A stretch of 6,340 nt of DNA from Clostridia bacterium (GTDB lineage: Bacteria; Bacillota_A; Clostridia; Oscillospirales; CAG-272). The position numbers and the translations under genes were made by a program. Shown here one piece after another: positions 6,241 to 6,340 of the stretch; within the stretch, counting starts at the first letter, position 1; every line of letters begins with the position of its first letter. The notes under the pieces are model-generated. The model had not been told where the DNA came from, did not search any database, and worked only from the letters and a program-made list of their open reading frames with translations. The stretch is from the NCBI GenBank assembly GCA_017472105.1, contig JAFUQY010000409.1:1-6340 (forward strand). The letters are read 5' to 3'.

Positions 6241-6340
6241 CGTGGTGCCACCCAAATTCGCTGAAAACAGCCTCATTGACGCGTGATAAAGGGCGCGGGC
6301 CTCACAGCTCTGAAAGTGGATACCACACGGTCGGTCACCG
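6204..6340 (-). promoter_or_regulatory. T-box riboswitch (3' part), leader of serS
   Basis: The conserved T-box is TTTGGGTGGCACCACGA on the minus strand. The antiterminator folds with A1 stem TTGGG/CCCAA (6255-6251 with 6230-6226), the 7-nt bulge TGGCACC (6250-6244), and A2 stem ACGA/TCGT (6243-6240 with 6234-6231). In the bulge, UGGC pairs with a tRNA ending in GCCA, which fits the discriminator G of tRNA-Ser. Uncharged tRNA-Ser would stabilise this fold and allow serS transcription. A short GCTG-TTTT-CAGC hairpin just upstream (6270-6259) may be stem III. Stem I is cut by the window edge, and several serine triplets (UCC, UCA, AGC) occur at 6307-6320, so the specifier codon is not assigned. 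The leader's promoter is outside the window. Confidence 0.93.

Noticed and set aside
6307..6320. Specifier codon of the T-box (UCC, UCA or AGC)
   Set aside because: Three serine triplets lie close together, and the 5' half of stem I is outside the window, so no choice can be supported.
1..6340. Mobile element, CRISPR array, tRNA or rRNA gene
   Set aside because: No regularly spaced repeats, transposase-like frames, terminal inverted repeats or tRNA cloverleaf were seen. The only inverted repeats are terminators, the riboswitch and small palindromes.

Overview
The window carries four protein genes, all on the minus strand. The outermost upstream gene lies at the right-hand (high-coordinate) end. 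Each gene appears to be its own transcription unit, with a rho-independent terminator after it. For three of the genes a promoter or leader riboswitch is visible or plausible, and for the fourth (the sigma gene) only a weak candidate. The coding style points to a Bacillota/Clostridia-type bacterium, probably an anaerobe of the gut Oscillospirales/Christensenellales kind: a T-box riboswitch in front of an aminoacyl-tRNA synthetase, strong GGAGG ribosome binding sites, a clostridial XRE-plus-membrane regulator, and moderate GC by eye. Family-level placement is inference.

From high to low coordinates: (1) 6204-6340 holds the 3' part of a T-box leader. Its antiterminator bulge (UGGC) fits a tRNA with discriminator G, as in tRNA-Ser, and the competing terminator is intact. 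Stem I runs off the window. (2) 4869-6155 is serS, a full-length class II seryl-tRNA synthetase with a variant motif 3, followed by a strong terminator at 4818-4853. (3) 3866-4750 is an uncharacterised 294-residue soluble protein that looks like a repetitive beta-sheet/propeller protein. It has an extended -10 promoter and a modest terminator. (4) 1102-3705 is the most unusual gene: an ECF-type sigma factor (residues 1-178) fused in frame to a roughly 690-residue cytoplasmic C-terminal region. That region has a helical, TPR-like first part and two diverged copies of a 'TPAGxF ... GVGxV ... WRYE' domain. A near-perfect internal ribosome binding site and ATG sit exactly at the fusion point. (5) 59-973 encodes an XRE-type helix-turn-helix regulator joined by a Pro/Glu-rich linker to about six membrane segments.

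The most striking non-coding structure is at 1010-1090. The terminator of the sigma gene is a perfect 17-bp inverted repeat. One arm of it is exactly the 17-bp spacer of a near-consensus promoter (TTGACT, then TATAAT) for the XRE-membrane gene. Termination of one gene and initiation of the next therefore share the same bases. This gives a plausible way for expression of the sigma fusion to interfere with that of the membrane regulator.

I see no mobile element, CRISPR array, tRNA or rRNA gene. The candidate 'system' is the pair formed by the sigma fusion and the membrane XRE regulator. Their functional linkage is inferred from adjacency, the shared terminator/promoter and a similar small palindrome; it is not demonstrated.
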